64,000 nt of DNA from NCBI GenBank assembly GCA_964036045.1, contig OZ038398.1, positions 22,720,486 through 22,784,485 of the forward strand, in the 5' to 3' direction. The translations under genes and the position numbers were made by a program. Shown piece by piece: positions 28,112-42,354 of the stretch (position 1 is the first letter of the stretch; each line of letters starts with the position of its first letter). Source of the DNA: Eutreptiella sp. 'Long Island Sound 2002'. Taxonomy: Eukaryota > Euglenozoa > Euglenophyceae > Eutreptiales > Eutreptiaceae. The notes below the pieces were generated by a model. The model was not told the origin of the DNA and did no database searches. It saw only the letters and a program-made list of their open reading frames with translations.

Positions 28112-28150
28112 CCGATGCTTCCGGAACATGTTCCGGAAGCACGGAACATG
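28112..28150 (-). repeat. Inverted unit plus short-unit scar, copy 1
   Basis: CCGATGCTTCC in inverted orientation is followed by AAGCACGGAAC, which lacks one C. The same composite recurs at 30678 and 31790, so one rearrangement was copied by later duplication. Confidence 0.85.
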
Positions 28151-30677
28151 TTCCGGAAGCACCGGAACATGTTCCGGAAGCACCGGAACATGTTCCGGAA
28201 GCACCGGAACATGTTCCGGAAGCACCGGAACATGTTCCTGAAGCGCCGGAACATGTTCCGGAAGCGCCGGAACATGTTCCGGAAGCGCCGGAACATGTTC
28301 CGGAAGGACCGGAACATGTTCCGGAAGGACCGGAACATGTTCCGGAAGCACCGGAACATGTTCCTGAAGCGCCGGAACATGTTCCAGAAGGACCAGAACA
28401 TGTTCCGGAAGGACCAGAACATGTTCCGGAAGCACCGGAAAATGTTCCGGAAGCACCGGAACATGTTCCGGAAGCACCGGAACATGTTCCGGAAGCACCG
28501 GAACATGTTCCGGAAGCGCCGGAACATGTTCGGGAAGGACCGGAACATGTTCCGGAAGCACCGGAACATGTTCCGGAAGCACCGGAACATGTTCCGGAAG
28601 CGCCGGAACATGTTCCGGAAGGACCGGAACATGTTCCGGAAGGACCGGAACATGTTCCGGAAGGACCGGAACATGTTCCGGAAGCACCGGAACATGTTCC
28701 GGAAGCACCGGAACATGTTCCGGAAGCACCGGAACATGTTCCTGAAGCGCCGGAACATGTTCCAGAAGGACCAGAACATGTTCCGGAAGGACCAGAACAT
28801 GTTCCGGAAGCACCGGAACATGTTCCGGAAGCACCGGAACATGTTCCGGAAGCACGGAACATGTTCCGGAAGCACCGGAACATGTTCCGGAAGGGCCGGA
28901 ACATGTTCCGGAAGGACCGGAACATGTTCCGGAAGCACCGGAAAATGTTCCGGAAGCACCGGAACATGTTCCGGAAGCACCGGAACATGTTCCGGAAGCG
29001 CCGGAACATGTTCTGGAAGCGCCGGAACATGTTCCGGAAGCACCGGAACATGTTCCGGAAGGACCGGAACATGTTCCGGGAGCGCCGGAACATGTTCCTG
29101 AAGCGCCGGAACATGTTCCAGAAGGACCAGAACATGTTCCGGAAGGACCGGAACATGTTACGGAAGCGCCGGAACATGTTCCGGAAGCACCGGAACATGT
29201 TCCGGAAGCGCCGGAACATGTTCCGGAAGCACCGGAACATGTTCCGGAAGCGACGGAACATGTTCCGGAAGGACCGGAACATGTTACGGAAGCACCGGAA
29301 CATGTTCCAGAAGCACCGGAACATGTTCCGGAAGCGCCGGAACATGTTCCGGAAGCGACGGAACATGTTCCGGAAGCGCCGGAACATGTTCTGGAAGCGA
29401 CGGAACATGTTCCGGAAGCGCTGGAACATGTTCCGGAAGGACCGGAACATGTTCTGGAAGGACCGGAACATGTTCCGGAAGGACGGGAACATGTTCTGGA
29501 AGGACCGAAACATGTTCTGGAAGGACCGGAACATGTTCCGGAAGCACCGGAAAATGTTCTGGAAGAACCGGAACATGTTCCGGAAGCGCCGCCGGAACAT
29601 GTTCCGGAAGCGCAGGAACATGTTCCGGAAGGACCGGAACATGTTCCGGAAGCGCCGGAACATGTTCCGGAAGGACCTGAACATGTTCCGGAAGCACCGG
29701 AACATGTTCCGGAAGGACCGGAACATGTTCCGGAAGCACCGGAAGACGTTCCCGAAGGACCGAAACATGTTCTGGAAGGACCGGAACATGTTCCGGAAGC
29801 ACCGGAAAATGTTCCGGAAGCACCGGAACATGTTCCGGAAGCGCCGCCAGAACATGTTCCGGAAGCGCCGGAACATGTTCCGGAAGGACCGGAACATGTT
29901 CCGAAAGCGCCGGAACATGTTCCGGAAGCGCCGGAACATGTTCCGGAAGCGCTGGAACATGTTCCGGAAGGACCGGAACATGTTCCGGAAGCACCGGAAC
30001 ATGTTCCGGAAGCGCCGGAACATGTTCCGGAAGCGCCGGAACATGTTCCGGAAGCGCCGGAACATGTTCCGGAAGCGCCGGAACATGTTCCGCGAGCGCC
30101 GGAACATGTTCCGGAAGCCCCGGAACATGTTCCGGAAGCACCGGAACATGTTCCGGAAGCCCCGGAAGATGTTCCGGAAGCACCGGAACATGTTCCGGAA
30201 GCGCCGGAACATGTTCCGGAAGCACCGGAACATGTTCCTGAAGCACCGGAACATGTTCCGGAAGCACCAGAACATGTTCCGGAAGCACCGGAACATGTTC
30301 CGGAAGCGCCGGAACATGTTCCGGAAGGACCGGAACATGTTCCGGAAGGACCAGAACATGTTCCGGAAGCACCGGAACATGTTCCGGAAGCACCGGAACA
30401 TGTTCCTGAAGCGCCGGAACATGTTCCAGAAGGACCAGAACATGTTCCGGAAGGACCGGAACATGTTCCGGAAGGACCGGAACATGTTCCGGAAGGACCA
30501 GAACATGTTCCGGAAGGACCGGAACATGTTCCGGAAGGACCGGAACATGTTCCGGAAGCACCGGAACATGTTCCGGAAGCGCCGGAACATGTTCCGGAAG
30601 GACCGGAACATGTTCCGGAAGGACCGGAACATGTTCCGGAAGGACCAGAACATGTTCCGGAAGCGCCGGAACATGTT

Positions 30678-30716
30678 CCGATGCTTCCGGAACATGTTCC
30701 GGAAGCACGGAACATG
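30678..30716 (-). repeat. Inverted unit plus short-unit scar, copy 2
   Basis: Same composite as at 28112, 2566 bp downstream. The flanking unit order differs, consistent with later turnover. Confidence 0.85.
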
Positions 30717-31789
30717 TTCCGGAAGCACCGGAAAATGTTCCGGAAGCGCCGGAACATGTTCCGGAAGCGCCGGAACATGTTTCGGAAGCACCAGAACATG
30801 TTCCGGAAGCGCCGGAACATGTTCTGGAAGCGCCGGAACATGTTCCGGAAGCACCGGAACATGTTCCGGAAGGACCGGAACATGTTCCGGGAGCGCCGGA
30901 ACATGTTCCTGAAGCGCCCGAACATGTTCCAGAAGGACCAGAACATGTTCCGGAAGGACTGGAACATGTTACGGAAGCGCCGGAACATGTTCCGGAAGCA
31001 CCGGAACATGTTCCGGAAGCGACGGAACATGTTCCGGAAGCGACGGAACATGTTCCGGAAGCACCGGAACATGTTCCAGAAGCACCGGAACATGTTCCGG
31101 AAGCGCCGGAACATGTTCCGGAAGCGACGGAACATGTTCCGGAAGCACCGGAACATGTTCTGGAAGCGACGGAACATGTTCCGGAAGCGCTGGAACATGT
31201 TCCGGAAGGACGGGAACATGTTCTGGAAGCGACGGAACATGTTCCGGAAGCCCCGGAACATGTTCCGGAAGCACCGGAACATGTTCCGGAAGCCCCGGAA
31301 CATGTTCCGGAAGCACCGGAACATGTTCCGGAAGCGCCGGAACATGTTCCGGAAGCACCGGAACATGTTCCGGAAGCACCGGAACATGTTCCGGAAGCAC
31401 CGGAACATGTTCCGGAAGCGCCGGAACATGTTCCGGAAGGACCGGAACATGTTCCGGAAGGACCAGAACATGTTCCGGAAGCACCGGAACATGTTCCGGA
31501 AGCACCGGAACATGTTCCGGAAGCACCGGAACATGTTCCTGAAGCGCCGGAACATGTTCCAGAAGGACCAGAACATGTTCCGGAAGGACCAGAACATGTT
31601 CCGGAAGGACCGGAACATGTTCCGGAAGGACCGGAACATGTTCCGGAAGCACCGGAACATGTTCCGGAAGCGCCGGAACATGTTCCGGAAGGACCGGAAC
31701 ATGTTCCGGAAGGACCGGAACATGTTCCGGAAGGACCGGAACATGTTCCGGAAGCACTGGAACATGATCCGGAAGCGCCGGAACATGTT

Positions 31790-31828
31790 CCGATGCTTCC
31801 GGAACATGTTCCGGAAGCACGGAACATG
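31790..31828 (-). repeat. Inverted unit plus short-unit scar, copy 3
   Basis: Same composite, 1112 bp downstream of copy 2. A CATGATCC unit precedes it. Confidence 0.85.
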
Positions 31829-32820
31829 TTCCGGAAGCACCGGAACATGTTCCGGAAGCGCCGGAACATGTTCCGGAAGCGCCGGAACATGTTCCGGAAG
31901 CGCCGGAACATGTTCTGGAAGCGACGGAACATGTTCTGGAAGCGCCGGAACATGTTCTGGAAGCGCCGGAACATGTTCCGGAAGCACCGGAACATGTTCC
32001 GGAAGGACCGGAACATGTTCCGGGAGCGCCGGAACATGTTCCTGAAGCGCCGGAACATGTTCCAGAAGGACCAGAACATGTTCCGGAAGGACCGGAACAT
32101 GTTACGGAAGCGCCGGAACATGTTCCGGAAGCACCGGAACATGTTCCGGAAGCGACGGAACATGTTCCGGAAGCGACGGAACATGTTCCGGAAGCACCGG
32201 AACATGTTCCAGAAGCACCGGAACATGTTCCGGAAGCGCCGGAACATGTTCCGGAAGCGACGGAACATGTTCCGGAAGCACCGGAACATGTTCTGGAAGC
32301 GACGGAACATGTTCCGGAAGCGCTGGAACATGTTCCGGAAGGACGGGAACATGTTCTGGAAGGACCGGTACATGTTCCGGAAGGACGGGAACATGTTCTG
32401 GAAGGACCGAAACATGTTCTGGAAGGACCGGAACATGTTCCGGAAGCACCGGAAAATGTTCTGGAAGAACCGGAACATGTTCCGGAAGCGCCGCCAGAAC
32501 ATGTTCCGGAAGCGCCGGAACATGTTCCGGAAGGACCGGAACATGTTCCGGAAGCGCCGGAACATGTTCCGGAAGGACCTGAACATGTTCCGGAAGCACC
32601 GGAACATGTTCCGGAAGCACCGGAACATGTTCCGGAAGCGCCGGAACATGTTCCGGAAGCGCCGGAACATGTTCCGGAAGGACCGGAACATGTTCCGGAA
32701 GGACCGGAACATGTTCCGGAAGCGCCGGAACATGTTCCGGAAGGACCGGAACATGTTCCGGAAGCACCGGAACATGTTCCGGAAGCAACGGAACATGTTC
32801 CGGAAGCGCCGGAACATGTT

Positions 32821-35800
32821 CCGGAAGGACCGAACATGTTCCGGAAGGACCGGAACATGTTCCGGAAGCACCGGAACATGTTCCGGAAGCACCGGAACAT
32901 GTTCCGGAAGGACCGGAACATGTTCCAGAAGCGCCGGAACATGTTCCGGAAGGACCGGAACATGTTCCGGAAGCACCGGAACATGTTCCGGAAGCAACGG
33001 AACATGTTCCGGAAGCGCCGGAACATGTTCCGGAAGGACCGAACATGTTCCGGAAGGACCGGAACATGTTCCGGAAGCACCGGAACATGTTCCGGAAGCA
33101 CCGGAACATGTTCCGGAAGCAACGGAACATGTTCCGGAAGCACCGGAACATGTTCCGGAAGCACCGGAACATGTTCCGGAAGGACCGGAACATGTACCGG
33201 AAGCACCGGAACATGTTCCGGAAGCACCGGAACATGTTCCGGAAGCACCGGAACATGTTCCGGAAGCACCGGAACATGTTCCGGAAGCACCGGAACATGT
33301 TCCGGAAGCGCCGGAACATGTTCCGGAAGCGCCGGAAAATGTTCCGGAAGCACCGGAACATGTTCCGGAAGCGCCGGAACATGTTCCGGAAGCGACGGGA
33401 CATGTTCCGGAAGCGCCAGAACATGTTCTGGGAGCGCCAGAACATGTTCTGGAAGCGCCGGAACATGTTCCGGAAGCACCGGAACATGTTCCGGAAGCGC
33501 CGGAACATGTTCCGGAAGGACCGGAACATGTTCCGGAAGCACCGGAAAATGTTCCGGAAGCGCCGGAACATGTTCCGGAAGGGCCGGAACATGTTCCGGA
33601 AGCACCGGAACATGTTGCGGAAGCGACAAAACATGTTCCGGAAGCGACGGAACATGTTCCGGAGGCACCGGATCATGTTCCGGAAGCACCGAAACATGTT
33701 CCGGAAGCACCGGAACATGTTCCGGAAGCACCGGAACATGTTCCGGAAGCGCCGGAACATGTTCCGGAATCGACGGAACATGTTCCGGAAGCGCCGGAAC
33801 ATGTTCCGGAAGGACCGGAACATGTTCCGGAAGCACCGGAACATGTTCCGGAAGCGACAAAACATGTTCCGGAAGCGACGGAACATGTTCCGGAAGCACC
33901 GGAACATGTTCCGGAAGCACCGGAACATGTTCCGGAAGCACCGGAACATGTTCGGGAAGCGCCGGAACATGTTCCGGAAGCGCCGGAACATGTTCCGGAA
34001 GCGCCGGAACATGTTCCGGAAGGACTGGAACATGTTCCGGAAGCACCGGAACATGTTCCGGAAGCGCCGGAACATGTTCCGGAAGCGCCAGAACATGTTC
34101 CGGAAGCGCCGGAACATGTTCCGGAAGGACCGGAACATGTTCCGGAAGCGCCGGAACATGTTCCGGAAGGACCGGAACATGTTCCGGAAGCGCCGGAACA
34201 CGTTCCGGAAGCGACGGAACATGTTCTGGAAGCGCCGGAACATGTTCCGGAAGCGCCGGAACATGCTCCAGTAGCGCCGGAACATGTTCCGGAAGCACCG
34301 GAACATGTTCCGGAAGGACCGGAACATGTTCCGGAAGCGCCGGAACATGTTCCTGAAGCGCCGGAACATGTTCCAGAGGGACCGGAACATGTTCCGGAAG
34401 GACCAGAACATGTTACGGAAGCGCCGGGACATGTTCCGGAAGCACCGGAACATGTTCCGGAAGCGACGGAACATGTTCCGGAAGCGACGGAACATGTTCC
34501 CGAAGCGACGGAACATGTTCCGGAAGCACCGGAACATGTTCCGGAAGCACCGGAACATGTTCCGGAAGCGCCGGAACATGTTCCGGAAGCGACGGAACAT
34601 GTTCCGGAAGCGCCGGAACATGTTCTGGAAGCGACGGAACATGTTCCGGGAGCACCGGAACATGTTCCGGAAGCACCGGAACATGTTCCGGAAGCACCGG
34701 AACATGTTCCGGAAGCACCGGAACATGTTCCGGAAGCGCCGGAACATGTTCCGGAAGCGCCGGAACATGTTCCAGAGGGACCGGAACATGTTCCGGAAGG
34801 ACCGGAACATGTTACGGAAGCGCCGGAACATGTTCCGGAAGCGCCGGAACATGTTCCGGAAGGACCGGAACATGTTCCGGAAGCACCGGAACATGTTCCG
34901 GAAGCAACGGAACATGTTCCGGAAGCGCCGGAACATGTTCCGGAAGGACCGAACATGTTCCGGAAGGACCGGAACATGTTCCGGAAGCACCGGAACATGT
35001 TCCGGAAGCACCGGAACATGTTCCGGAAGCACCGGAACATGTTCCGGAAGCACCGGAACATGTTCCGGAAGCGCCGGAACATGTTCCGGAAGCGCCGGAA
35101 CATGTTCCGGAAGGACCGGAACATTTCCGGAAGGACCGGAATATGTTCCGGAAGCACCGGAACATGTTCCGGAAGCGCCGGAACATGTTCCGGAAGCGCC
35201 GGAACATGTTCCGGAAGGACCGGAACATTTCCGGAAGGACCGGAACATGTTCCGGAAGCGCCGGAACATGTTCCGGAAGCGCCGGAACATGTTCCGGAAG
35301 GACCGGAACATGTTCCGGAAGCACCGGAACATGTTCCGGAAGCAACGGAACATGTTCCGGAAGCGCCGGAACATGTTCCGGAAGGACCGAACATGTTCCG
35401 GAAGGACCGGAACATGTTCCGGAAGCACCGGAACATGTTCCGGAAGCACCGGAACATGTTCCGGAAGCACCGAAACATGTTCCGGAAGCACCGGAACATG
35501 TTCCGGAAACGCCGGAACATGTTCCGGAAGCGCCGGAACATGTTCCGGAAGGACCGGAACATTTCCGGAAGGACCGGAACATGTTCCGGAAGCGCCGGAA
35601 CATGTTCCGGAAGGACCGGAACATGTTCCGGAAGCACCGGAACATGTTCCGGAAGCAACGGAACATGTTCCGGAAGCGCCGGAACATGTTCCGGAAGGAC
35701 CGAACATGTTCCGGAAGGACCGGAACATGTTCCGGAAGCACCGGAACATGTTCCGGAAGCACCGGAACATGTTCCGGAAGCAACGGAACATGTTCCGGAA

Positions 35801-38800
35801 GCACCAGAACATGTTCCGGAAGCACCGGAACATGTTCCGGAAGGACCGGAACATGTACCGGAAGCACCGGAACATGTTCCGGAAGCACCGGAACATGTTC
35901 CGGAAGCACCGGAACATGTTCCGGAAGCACCGGAACATGCACCGGAACATGTTCCGGAAGCACCGGAACATGTTCCGGAAGCACCGGAACATGTTCCGGA
36001 AGGGCCGGAACATGTTCCGGAAGGACCGGAACATGTTCCGGAAGCGCCGGAACATGTTCCGGAAGCGCCGGAACATGTTCCGGAAGCGCCGGAACATGTT
36101 CCGGAAGCGCCGGAACATGTTCCGGAAGGGCCGGAACATGTTCCGGAAGGGCGGGAACATGTTCCGGAAGGACCGGAACATGTTCCGGAAGCACCGGAAA
36201 ATGTTCCGGAAGCGCCGGAACATGTTCCGGAAGCGCCGGAACATGTTCCGGAAGCACCGGAACATGTTGCGGAAGCGACAAAACATGTTCCGGAAGCGAC
36301 GGAACATGTTCCGGAAGCACCGGATCATGTTCCGGAAGCACCGAAACATGTTCCGGAAGCACCGAAACATGTTCCGGAAGCACCGGAACATGTTGCGGAA
36401 GCGACAAAACATGTTCCGGAAGCACCGGAACATGTTCCGGAAGCACCGGAACATGTTCCGGAAGCGCCGGAACATGTTCCGGAAGCGACGGAACATGTTC
36501 CGGAAGCGCCGGAACATGTTCCGGAAGGACCGGAACATGTTCCGGAAGCACCGGAACATGTTCCGGAAGCGACAAAACATGTTCCGGAAGCGACGGAACA
36601 TGTTCCGGAAGCACCGGAACATGTTCCGGAAGCAATGGAACATGTTCGGGAAGCGCCGGAACATGTTCCGGAAGCGCCGGAACATGTTCCGGAAGGACCG
36701 GAACATGTTCCGGAAGCACCGGAACATGTTCCGGAAGCGCCGGAACATGTTCCGGAAGCGCCAGAACATGTTCCGGAAGCGCCGGAACAGGTTCCGGAAG
36801 GACCGGAACATGTTCCGGAAGCGCCGGAACATGTTCCGGAAGGACCGGAACATGTTCCGGAAGCACCGGAACATGTTCCGGAAGCGACGGAACATGTTCT
36901 GGAAGCGCCGGAACATGTTCCGGAAGCGCCGGAACATGTTCCAGAAGCACCGGAACATGTTCCGGAAGCACCGGAACATGTTCCGGAAGGACCGGAACAT
37001 GTTCCGGAAGCGCCGGAACATGTTCCTGAAGCGCCGGAACATGTTCCAGAGGGACCGGAACATGTTCCGGAAGGACCGGAACATGTTACGGAAGCGCCGG
37101 AACATGTTCCGGAAGCACCGGAACATGTTCCGGAAGCGCCGGAACATGTTCCGGAAGCACCGGAACATGTTCCGGAAGCGACGGAACATGTTCCGGAAGC
37201 GCCGGAACATGTTCCGGAAGGACCGGAACATTTCCGGAAGGACCGGAACATGTTCCGGAAGCGCCGGAACATGTTCCGGAAGGACCGGAACATGTTCCGG
37301 AAGCACCGGAACATGTTCCGGAAGCAACGGAACATGTTCCGGAAGCGCCGGAACATGTTCCGGAAGGACCGAACATGTTCCGGAAGGACCGGAACATGTT
37401 CCGGAAGCAACGGAACATGTTCCGGAAGCACCAGAACATGTTCCGGAAGCACCGGAACATGTTCCGGAAGGACCGGAACATGTACCGGAAGCACCGGAAC
37501 ATGTTCCGGAAGCGCCGGAACATGTTCCGGAAGCACCGGAACATGTTCCGGAAGCACCGGAACATGTTCCGGAAGCACCGGAACATGTTCCGGAAGCGCC
37601 GGAACATGTTCCGGAAGGACCGAACATGTTCCGGAAGGACCGGAACATGTTCCGGAAGCACCGGAACATGTTCCGGAAGCACCGGAACATGTTCCGGAAG
37701 CAACGGAACATGTTCCGGAAGCACCGGAACATGTTCCGGAAGCACCGGAACATGTTCCGGAAGGACCGGAACATGTACCGGAAGCACCGGAACATGTTCC
37801 GGAAGCACCGGAACATGTTCCGGAAGCACCGGAACATGTTCCGGAAGGGCCGGAACATGTTCCGGAAGGACCGGAACATGTTCCGGAAGCGCCGGAACAT
37901 GTTCCGGAAGCGCCGGAACATGTTCCGGAAGCGCCGGAACATGTTCCGGAAGGGCCGGAACATGTTCCGGAAGGACCGGAACATGTTCCGGAAGGACCGG
38001 AACATGTTCCGGAAGCACCGGAAAATGTTCCGGAAGCGCCGGAACATGTTCCGGAAGCGCCGGAACATGTTCCGGAAGCGACAAAACATGTTCCGGAAGC
38101 GACGGAACATGTTCCGGAAGCACCGGATCATGTTCCGGAAGCACCGAAACATGTTCCGGAAGCACCGGAACATGTTCCGGAAGCACCGGAACATGTTCCG
38201 GAAGCGCCGGAACATGTTCCGGAAGCGACGGAACATGTTCCGGAAGCGCCGGAACATGTTCCGGAAGGACCGGAACATGTTCCGGAAGCACCGGAACATG
38301 TTCCGGAAGCGACAAAACATGTTCCGGAAGCGACGGAACATGTTCCGGAAGCACCGGAACATGTTCCGGAAGCACCGGAACATGTTCGGGAAGCGCCGGA
38401 ACATGTTCCGGAAGGACTGGAACATGTTCCGGAAGCACCGGAACATGTTCCGGAAGCGCCGGAACATGTTCCGGAAGCGCCAGAACATGTTCCGGAAGCG
38501 CCGGAACAGGTTCCGGAAGGACCGGAACATGTTCCGGAAGCGCCGGAACATGTTCCGGAAGGACCGGAACATGTTCCGGAAGCGCCGGAACATGTTCCGG
38601 AAGCGACGGAACATGTTCTGGAAGCGCCGGAACATGTTCCGGAAGCGCCGGAACATGTTCCAGAAGCACCGGAACATGTTCCGGAAGCACCGGAACATGT
38701 TCCGGAAGGACCGGAACATGTTCCGGAAGCGCCGGAACATGTTCCTGAAGCGCCGGAACATGTTCCAGAGGGACCGGAACATGTTCCGGAAGGACCGGAA

Positions 38801-41800
38801 CATGTTACGGAAGCGCCGGAACATGTTCCGGAAGCACCGGAACATGTTCCGGAAGCACCGGAACATGTTCCGGAAGCGCCGGAACATGTTCCGGAAGCAC
38901 CGGAACATGTTCCGGAAGCGACGGAACATGTTCCGGAAGCGCCGGAACATGTTCCGGAAGGACCGGAACATTTCCGGAAGGACCGGAACATGTTCCGGAA
39001 GCGCCGGAACATGTTCCGGAAGGACCGGAACATGTTCCGGAAGCACCGGAACATGTTCCGGAAGCAACGGAACATGTTCCGGAAGCGCCGGAACATGTTC
39101 CGGAAGGACCGAACATGTTCCGGAAGGACCGGAACATGTTCCGGAAGCACCGGAACATGTTCCGGAAGCACCGGAACATGTTCCGGAAGCAACGGAACAT
39201 GTTCCGGAAGCACCAGAACATGTTCCGGAAGCACCGGAACATGTTCCGGAAGGACCGGAACATGTACCGGAAGCACCGGAACATGTTCCGGAAGCGCCGG
39301 AACATGTTCCGGAAGCACCGGAACATGTTCCGGAAGCACCGGAACATGTTCCGGAAGCACCGGAACATGTTCCGGAAGGGCCGGAACATGTTCCGGAAGG
39401 ACCGGAACATGTTCCGGAAGCGCCGGAACATGTTCCGGAAGCGCCGGAACATGTTCCGGAAGCGCCGGAACATGTTCCGGAAGGGCCGGAACATGTTCCG
39501 GAAGGGCCGGAACATGTTCCGGAAGGACCGGAACATGTTCCGGAAGCACCGGAAAATGTTCCGGAAGCGCCGGAACATGTTCCGGAAGCGCCGGAACATG
39601 TTCCGGAAGCACCGGAACATGTTGCGGAAGCGACAAAACATGTTCCGGAAGCGACGGAACATGTTCCGGAAGCACCGGATCATGTTCCGGAAGCACCGAA
39701 ACATGTTCCGGAAGCACCGGAACATGTTCCGGAAGCACCGGAACATGTTCCGGAAGCGCCGGAACATGTTCCGGAAGCGACGGAACATGTTCCGGAAGCG
39801 CCGAAACATGTTCCGGAAGGACCGGAACATGTTCCGGAAGCACCGGAACATGTTCCGGAAGCGACAAAACATGTTCCGGAAGCGACGGAACATGTTCGGG
39901 AAGCGCCGGAACATGTTCCGGAAGCGCCAGAACATGTTCCGGAAGCGCCGGAACATGTTCCGGAAGGACCGGAACATGTTCCGGAAGCGCCGGAACATGT
40001 TCCGGAAGGACCGGAACATGTTCCGGAAGCACCGGAACATGTTCCGGAAGCGACGGAACATGTTCTGGAAGCGCCGGAACATGTTCCGGAAGCGCCGGAA
40101 CATGTTCCAGAAGCACCGGAACATGTTCCGGAAGCACCGGAACATGTTCCGGAAGGACCGGAACATGTTCCGGAAGCGCCGGAACATGTTCCTGAAGCGC
40201 CGGAACATGTTCCAGAGGGACCGGAACATGTTCCGGAAGGACCGGAACATGTTACGGAAGCGCCGGAACATGTTCCGGAAGCACCGGAACATGTTCCCGA
40301 AGCGCCGGAACATGTTCCGGAAGCACCGGAACATGTTCCGGAAGCGACGGAACATGTTCCGGAAGCGCCGGAACATGTTCTGGAAGCGACGGAACATGTT
40401 CCGGGAGCGCTGGAACATGTTCCGGAAGGACCGGAACATGTTCTGGAAGGACCGGAACATGTTCCGGAAGGACAGGAACATGTTCTGGAAGGACGGAAAC
40501 ATGTTCTGGAAGGACCGGAACATGTTCCGGAAGGACCGGAACATGTTCCGGAAGCACCGGAAAATGTTCCGGAAGCGCCGCGGGAACATGTTCCGGAAGC
40601 GCCGGAACATGTTCCGGAAGCGCCGGAACATGTTCCGGAAGGACCGGAACATGTTCCGGAAGCACCGGAACATGTTCCGGGAGCACCGGAACATGTTCCG
40701 GAAGCACCGGAACATGTTCCGGAAGCACCGGAACATGTTCCGGAAGCACCGGAACATGTTCCGGAAGCGCCGGAACATGTTCCGGAAGCGCCGGAACATT
40801 TTCCGGAAGGACCGGAACATTTCCGGAAGGACCGGAACATGTTCCGGAAGCGCCGGAACATGTTCCGGAAGCGCCGGAACATGTTCCGGAAGGACCGGAA
40901 CATGTTCCGGAAGCACCGGAACATGTTCCGGAAGCAACGGAACATGTTCCGGAAGCGCCGGAACATGTTCTGGAAGGACCGAACATGTTCCGGAAGGACC
41001 GGAACATGTTCCGGAAGCGCCGGAACATGTTCCGGAAGCACCGGAACATGTTCCGGAAGCACCGGAACATGTTCCGGTAGCACCGGAACATGTTCCGGAA
41101 GGACCGGAACATGTTCCGGAAGCACCGGAACATGTTCCGGAAGCACCGGAACATGTTCCGGAAGCACCGGAACATGTTCCGGAAGCACCGGAACATGTTC
41201 CGGAAGCGCCGGAAAATGTTCCGGAAGGACCGGAACATGGTCCGGAAGCGCCGGAACATGTTCCGGAAGCGCCGGAACATGTTCCGGAAGCACCGGAACA
41301 TGTTCCGGAAGCAACAGAACATGTTCCGGAAGCGACGGAACATGTTCCGAAAGCACCGGAACATGTTCTGGAAGCACCGAAACATGTTCCGGAAGCGCCG
41401 GAACATGTTCCGGAAGCGCCGGAACATGTTCCGGAAGCGACGGATCATGTTCCGGAAGCACCGGAACATGTTCCGGAAGCGACGGATCATGTTCCGGAAG
41501 CGCCAGAACATGTTCCGGAAGCGCCGGAACATGTTCCGGAAGGACCGGAACATGTTCCCGAAGCACCGGAACATGTTCCGGAAGCGCCGGAACATGTTCC
41601 GGAAGCGCCGGAACATGTTCCGGAAGCACCGGAACATGTTCCGGAAGCACCGGAACATGTTCCGGAAGCAACGGAACATGTTCCGAAAGCGCCGGAACAT
41701 GTTCCGGAAGAACCGGAACATGTTCCGGAAGCACCGGAACATGTTCCGGAAGCACCGGAACATGTTCCGGAAGCGCCGGAACATGTTCCGGAAGCGCCGG

Positions 41801-41868
41801 AACATGTTCCGGAAGCACCGGAACATGTTCCGGAAGGACCGGAACATGTTCCGGAAGCGCCGGAACAT
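32821..41868. repeat. Higher-order family of about 1.7-2.0 kb with indel landmarks
   Basis: Each member carries GGAACATTTCCGG (two bases short) and, about 140-165 bp later, GACCGAACATG (one base short). ACATTT starts at 35225, 37228, 38968 and 40817; GACCGAAC follows near 35388, 37369, 39109 and 40979. The 37.2 and 39.0 kb copies are offset by exactly 1740 bp, which is 83 units minus 3 bp. The variant CATGTACC (near 33193, 35852, 37480, 37773, 39262) and CCAGAGGGACC after TTCCTGAAGCG (34354, 37024, 38743, 40190, 41871) also mark the copies. CATGTACC was seen only in this zone. Confidence 0.85.
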
Positions 41869-42060
41869 GTTCCTGAAGCGCCGGAACATGTTCCAGAGGG
41901 ACCGGAACATGTTCCGGAAGGACCGGAACATGTTACGGAAGCGCCGGAACATGTTCCGGAAGCACCGGAACATGTTCCGGAAGCGCCGGAACATGTTCCG
42001 GAAGCACCGGAACATGTTCCGGAAGCGACGGAACATGTTGCGGAAGCACCGGAACATGTT

Positions 42061-42197
42061 CCGGCGCTTCCGGAACATGTTCCGGTCCTTCCGGAACATG
42101 TTCCGGCGCTTCCGGAACATGTTCCGGCGCTTCCAGAACATGTTCCGGCGCTTCCGGAACATGTTCCGTCGCTTCCGGAACATGTTCCGGCGCTTCC
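42061..42197 (-). repeat. Block of about seven inverted units
   Basis: Spacers read CGCTT, TCCTT, CGCTT, CGCTT (then TTCCAG), CGCTT, TCGCTT, CGCTT. The left part is the reverse complement of the forward DNA directly to the right (about 42200-42295), including the rare TTCTGG variant. The block and its neighbour can pair as a hairpin with arms of roughly 95 bp. Confidence 0.88.
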
Positions 42198-42354
42198 GGA
42201 ACATGTTCCGGAAGCGCCGGAACATGTTCTGGAAGCGCCGGAACATGTTCCGGAAGCGCCGGAACATGTTCCGGAAGGACCGGAACATGTTCCGGAAGCA
42301 CCGGAACATGTTCCGGGAGCACCGGAACATGTTCCGGAAGCACCGGAACATGTT

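Larger units (their letters stand above)
28112..32820. repeat. Array zone with 2566-bp and 1112-bp duplications
   Basis: A composite landmark, one inverted unit (CCGATGCTTCC) followed directly by a one-base-short unit (AAGCACGGAAC), occurs at 28112, 30678 and 31790. Steps are 2566 and 1112 bp; the latter is 53 units minus one base, matching the one-base deletion. Other shared markers are GGGAGCGCC then TTCCTGAAGCG then CCAGAAGGACC near 29080, 30890 and 32020, and CATGTTACGG at about 29155, 30965 and 32098. Confidence 0.85.
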
